From positions 1,426,001 through 1,490,000 of the forward strand of contig JABRWF010000006.1 in the NCBI GenBank assembly GCA_018343915.1: 64,000 nucleotides of DNA, in the 5' to 3' direction. This document shows, in pieces, positions 60,601 to 64,000 of this stretch (position 1 is the stretch's first letter; each line of letters starts with the position of its first letter). The notes below the pieces were generated by a model. It ran no database searches, was not told the DNA's origin, and saw only the letters and a list, made by a program, of their open reading frames with translations. Position numbers and translations under genes: made by a program. Origin of the DNA: Agroathelia rolfsii (lineage: Eukaryota > Basidiomycota > Agaricomycetes > Amylocorticiales > Amylocorticiaceae).

Positions 60601-63545
60601 CCAAAGCTATCAAGCTCCTTTACCGTGTCGAGAATCCAGACATCGTTCACAACTTCCGCGGCAACACAGAGAGACTCGAGCGCGAACTGGAACGTATGGC
60701 CCGCCGCAAGTTCAAATTTGCCATTTCGATGCAACGGTACGCCAAGTTCAACAAAGAGGAACAGGAGAACACCGAGTTCTTGCTTCGGGCCTATCCTGAT
60801 CTTCAAATCGCGTACCTTGACGAAGAATCAACGGGCAAGGGAGAATCCACTATCTACTCGATCTTGATCGATGGTCACTCGGAAATCGATCCGGCGACGG
60901 GCAAGAGGAAACCCAAGTTTAAGGTCGAGCTCCCAGGCAACCCAATTTTAGGTGATGGAAAATCCGACAACCAAAACCATGCGATCATCTTCTACCGTGG
61001 CGAGTACCTGCAGCTTATCGATGCTAACCAAGACAACTATCTCGAGGAATGTCTGAAGATCCGCAACGTCCTCGGTGAATTCGAGGAGTACAACACATCT
61101 GGTCAAAGCCCTTACGCTCAGTGGGGCCACAAGGAGTTCTCCAAGTCGCCCGTTGCCATTGTTGGTACCCGAGAGTACATTTTCTCTGAGAATATCGGTG
61201 TTCTTGGTGACATTGCCGCTGGTAAAGAACAAACATTTGGTACCATGACTGCTCGTGCTCTATCCTGGATCGGTGGCAAGCTCCACTATGGTCATCCGGA
61301 TTTCTTGAACGCCATCTTCATGAATACTCGCGGCGGTGTTTCCAAGGCGCAGAAGGGCTTGCATCTCAACGAGGATATTTTCGCCGGTATGAATGCTTTC
61401 GGACGTGGTGGAAGGATCAAACACGTCGATTACTATCAATGCGGTAAAGGTCGTGATCTCGGTTTCGGTACCATCTTGAACTTCCAGACGAAGATCGGAA
61501 CTGGTATGGGTGAACAAATGCTCAGTCGAGAGTATTATTATCTGGGAACACAGTTGCCCATAGATCGCTTCTTGTCGTTCTATTATGGTCACCCTGGTTT
61601 CCACATGAACAACATCTTGATTATGTTGTCAATTCAGGTCTTCATGGTCACTCGTCAGTCTCATCTTATCGTCTTTGATTGTAATGGTTTCTGAAGATAT
61701 TACATAGTGTTGTACATTGGCACACTCAACAAGCAGCTAGATATCTGCAAGCAGGACAAAAACGGGAACGTTTTGAGCGGCCAGTCTGGATGTTACAACT
61801 TGGTTCCTGTCTTCGACTGGGTCAAGCGTTGCATCATTTCGATTTTCATGGTTTACATCATTGCCTTCTTGCCACTCTTCTTGCAAGGTAAGCTGTTTTG
61901 TCATTCGCTTGTTTCATTCCTGTTTGCTGAGTCCGCATTAGAACTGCTTGAGCGTGGAACTGGACCTGCTCTCTTGCGTCTGGGAAAACACTTCCTTTCC
62001 TTGTCACCCATTTTCGAGGTTTTCTCCACCCAGATCTACTCTCAATCCATTCTCAGCAACTTGACTTTCGGTGGCGCGCGATACATCGCTACTGGTCGTG
62101 GCTTTGCGACAACCCGAATTTCCTTCAGCATCCTTTATTCCCGTTTCGCTGGTCCGAGCATTTATATGGGCATGCGCAATTTAATTCTCCTTCTCTATAT
62201 TTCTCTTTCTCTCTGGGTTCCTCACTTGATCTACTTCTGGTTCTCTGTTGTTTCTCTCTGCATTGCTCCCTTCGTTTTCAACCCCCACCAGTTCTCGTTC
62301 TCTGACTTCGTCATTGATTACCGAGAATTCCTGCGCTGGATGTCGCGTGGCAACTCGCGCACCAAGGCCAGTAGTTGGTATGGCTACTGTCGTCTTTCCC
62401 GAACTATGATCACCGGTTACAAGAAGAAGAAGCTTGGCCATCCGTCCGAAAAGTTGTCTGGCGATGTGCCCCGTGCGCCTTGGAAGGCCGTCATCTTCGC
62501 CGAGATCATCTGGCCGCTGTGTCTGGCGGCCTTGTTCGTGATTGCGTATATGTTCGTCAAGTCGTTCAAGGTTGATGGGGTTCAGCCTCCCAGCCCGCTC
62601 ATCCGTATTGCATTGGTTTCGATCGGACCTATGGTTTGGAATGCGGCTATCCTGCTAGGATTGTTCTTCATTTCTCTCCTCTTGGGTCCCATGATGAGCT
62701 CTTGGACAAGGTTCGCATCTGTGATGGCCACGCTGGCACACAGTTTGGGTCTTTTCGGTTTGATTGCTTCATTCGAGTTCTTCGTAAGTCTCCAGAGGGA
62801 TTACCTCTCACATTCCCGTAGCTAACACCTTGTTGTAGTGGTTCCTTGAGTCCTGGGACGCTTCCCACGCCGTGCTCGGTGTTATTGCCATAATCGCCAT
62901 TCAGCGTGCCGTTCAGAAGATTCTCATCGCAGTGTTCCTTACCCGTGAATACAAGCACGACGAAACCAACAGGGCTTGGTGGTCCGGAAAGTGGTACGGC
63001 CGTGGCCTAGGCAACTCTGCCATTTCCCAACCAGCTCGTGAATACGTGGTCAAGATCGTAGAAATGTCGCTTTGGAGCTCCGACTTCCTTCTGGGACATC
63101 TTCTGTTGATCATTATCACGCCGCCGATCTTGATCCCGTACTTTGACCGCGTTCACTCGACCATGTTGTGTAAGTCCCTGCTGATTTTTTTAGCACATGC
63201 CGTTCTTCGCTAACGACATTTATCCTTTTTTCTTCTAGTCTGGCTCCGCCCTTCCAAGCAAATCCGCCCACCGCTATTCTCCACGAAACAGAGGAGACAA
63301 AGACGAATCATTGTAAGATATTCGGGTTATATTCGCTGCCATTCATACTCAAGCCTTTTCGTTAGGTTATCAAGTACACCCTTTTGTATATGATCGCAGT
63401 GGCTGGTATGGCTGCCTTGATCGTTCTACGTAAGTTTTCCTTTCTTCATTCTCCGTTATTGTATGAGCACTGACCACCGGGAAAATCAGCGGCACTGTTC
63501 AGGGAAGATATCCACTTCAACTGCAGCGTATGCAAGAACATCTAA
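57694..63545 (+). CDS. FKS1: 1,3-beta-glucan synthase catalytic subunit (GT48)
   Basis: Plasma-membrane enzyme that polymerises cell-wall beta-1,3-glucan from UDP-glucose; target of echinocandins. The ATG at 57694 begins a Pro/Gly/Gln-rich cytosolic leader. FKS1 domain 1: [40 protein letters not shown] and [21 protein letters not shown] block of membrane helices follows (58.97-59.9 kb), then the catalytic domain: [21 protein letters not shown] sequence, [77 protein letters not shown] and [20 protein letters not shown]. Then the second set of helices (61.7-63.5 kb), ending [14 protein letters not shown]. About ten short introns; estimated length near 1,780 residues. The first echinocandin hot spot reads FLASSFALP (59602-59628) and the second DWVKRCII (61815-61838), both unlike the yeast sequence. 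Confidence 0.96.
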
Positions 63546-64000
63546 GCGCGATGCATAAATTTGATTGATACCACTCTCCCATGGCCCATCATTAGTACAC
63601 ATATAGACAATTTTAGTTACTTGGATTTCTCCCTTGCTTAGTTCTTTCTTGTACACTTTTTTGCATTCCCTACTGTTTACTAAAACTTCATTCAATAATC
63701 TGCCGCAATCTTTAATTTACAATTGATCTGGAACCTTTGCGCATAGTTATCCGTTCGAAACCAATAGTCTTCATTATGTTGCAAAGGCAAAGAAGGTAAA
63801 TTACATTATAGCAATGTGATACGCAATTAAGGGCTTCTGTCCGTATACTATGTCGTACATGATTATTTACGGGAATCCAGTATTATCTTGATTGTATGCG
63901 CCAGCGCATTTGATAGTCCATCCTCCTTACATTATCTCACAAGCACAGCGAAAGCAGACCCAATGAGCACCCAGCCTGACCCCATTGGCCCACCAGGGGC
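63546..64000. other. FKS1 3' flank to window edge
   Basis: About 455 bp of AT-rich sequence downstream of the glucan synthase stop. No gene is supported. The short minus-strand frame at 63486-63695 overlaps the FKS1 end and is not called. Confidence 0.5.

Noticed and set aside
59514..60806. 430-codon minus-strand frame across the glucan synthase gene
   Set aside because: Antisense shadow of the FKS1 catalytic exon; it also crosses an FKS1 intron, and shows no recognisable protein features.

Overview
The window is a eukaryotic, very probably basidiomycete (Agaricomycotina) nuclear segment. Genes are intron-rich with short introns (about 50-70 nt, GT..AG, a few apparently GC..AG), lie on both strands at high density, and include a member of the basidiomycete multi-pass DUF6533-type membrane family, a beta-1,3-glucan synthase and a fungal trifunctional-style TRP5 (alpha and beta domains fused). 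No bacterial-style operons, CRISPR, rRNA or intact transposon is visible. The assignment rests on gene content and architecture only; species cannot be named.

Layout. 0.4-3.0 kb: Elongin-A and the cwf18/CCDC12 splicing factor (minus strand). 3.3-6.2 kb: mitochondrial translation factor GUF1 (plus), divergent from cwf18. 6.6-14.5 kb: eIF2B beta, a DUF1776/SDR-like membrane protein and tryptophan synthase (all minus). 14.5-16.8 kb: long non-coding stretch. 16.8-21.9 kb: an RNAi-type RNA-dependent RNA polymerase followed by a 2',3'-cyclic phosphodiesterase (plus). 22.1-25.6 kb: alpha-arrestin-like protein and a short-chain dehydrogenase (minus). 25.6-28.7 kb: gene-poor. 28.7-30.6 kb: DUF6533-type membrane protein. 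31.3-37.2 kb: BRX1, a three-KH RNA-binding protein and an ADGF-type adenosine deaminase (minus). 37.5-38.1 kb: a decayed, internally deleted second copy of that deaminase. 38.2-42.9 kb: monopolin-type Csm1/Pcs1 (plus), convergent with an asparaginase-ankyrin fusion (minus). 43.0 kb: tRNA-Ser(AGA). 43.7-49.4 kb: ATP synthase beta and dipeptidyl peptidase III (divergent). 49.9-53.1 kb: Ptc7-like PP2C phosphatase and RNase P/MRP subunit POP4 (divergent). 53.3-57.4 kb: LRR protein and SAM50 (minus). 57.7-63.5 kb: glucan synthase FKS1 (plus), divergent from SAM50.

Most genes are conserved housekeeping functions with a visible mitochondrial theme (GUF1, ATP2, PTC7, SAM50, possibly a DPP III isoform), many in head-to-head pairs with 300-400 bp between start codons. 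The most unusual signals are gene-structural: active-site motifs built across tiny exons (10, 26 and 28 nt in GUF1; 13 and 22 nt in the deaminase; 11 nt in PTC7), two inferred GC-AG introns (one after a first coding exon of only 4 nt), a tandem deaminase pseudogene, C9-C12 tracts in four introns of one gene, a stop codon opening directly into a 28-bp A tract, and a divergent echinocandin hot-spot sequence in the glucan synthase. I did not find a clearly new multi-gene system; the RdRP/cyclic phosphodiesterase pair is the nearest candidate. Exon boundaries were read by eye from protein similarity and splice signals, so coordinates given for genes are the start-to-stop span including introns.
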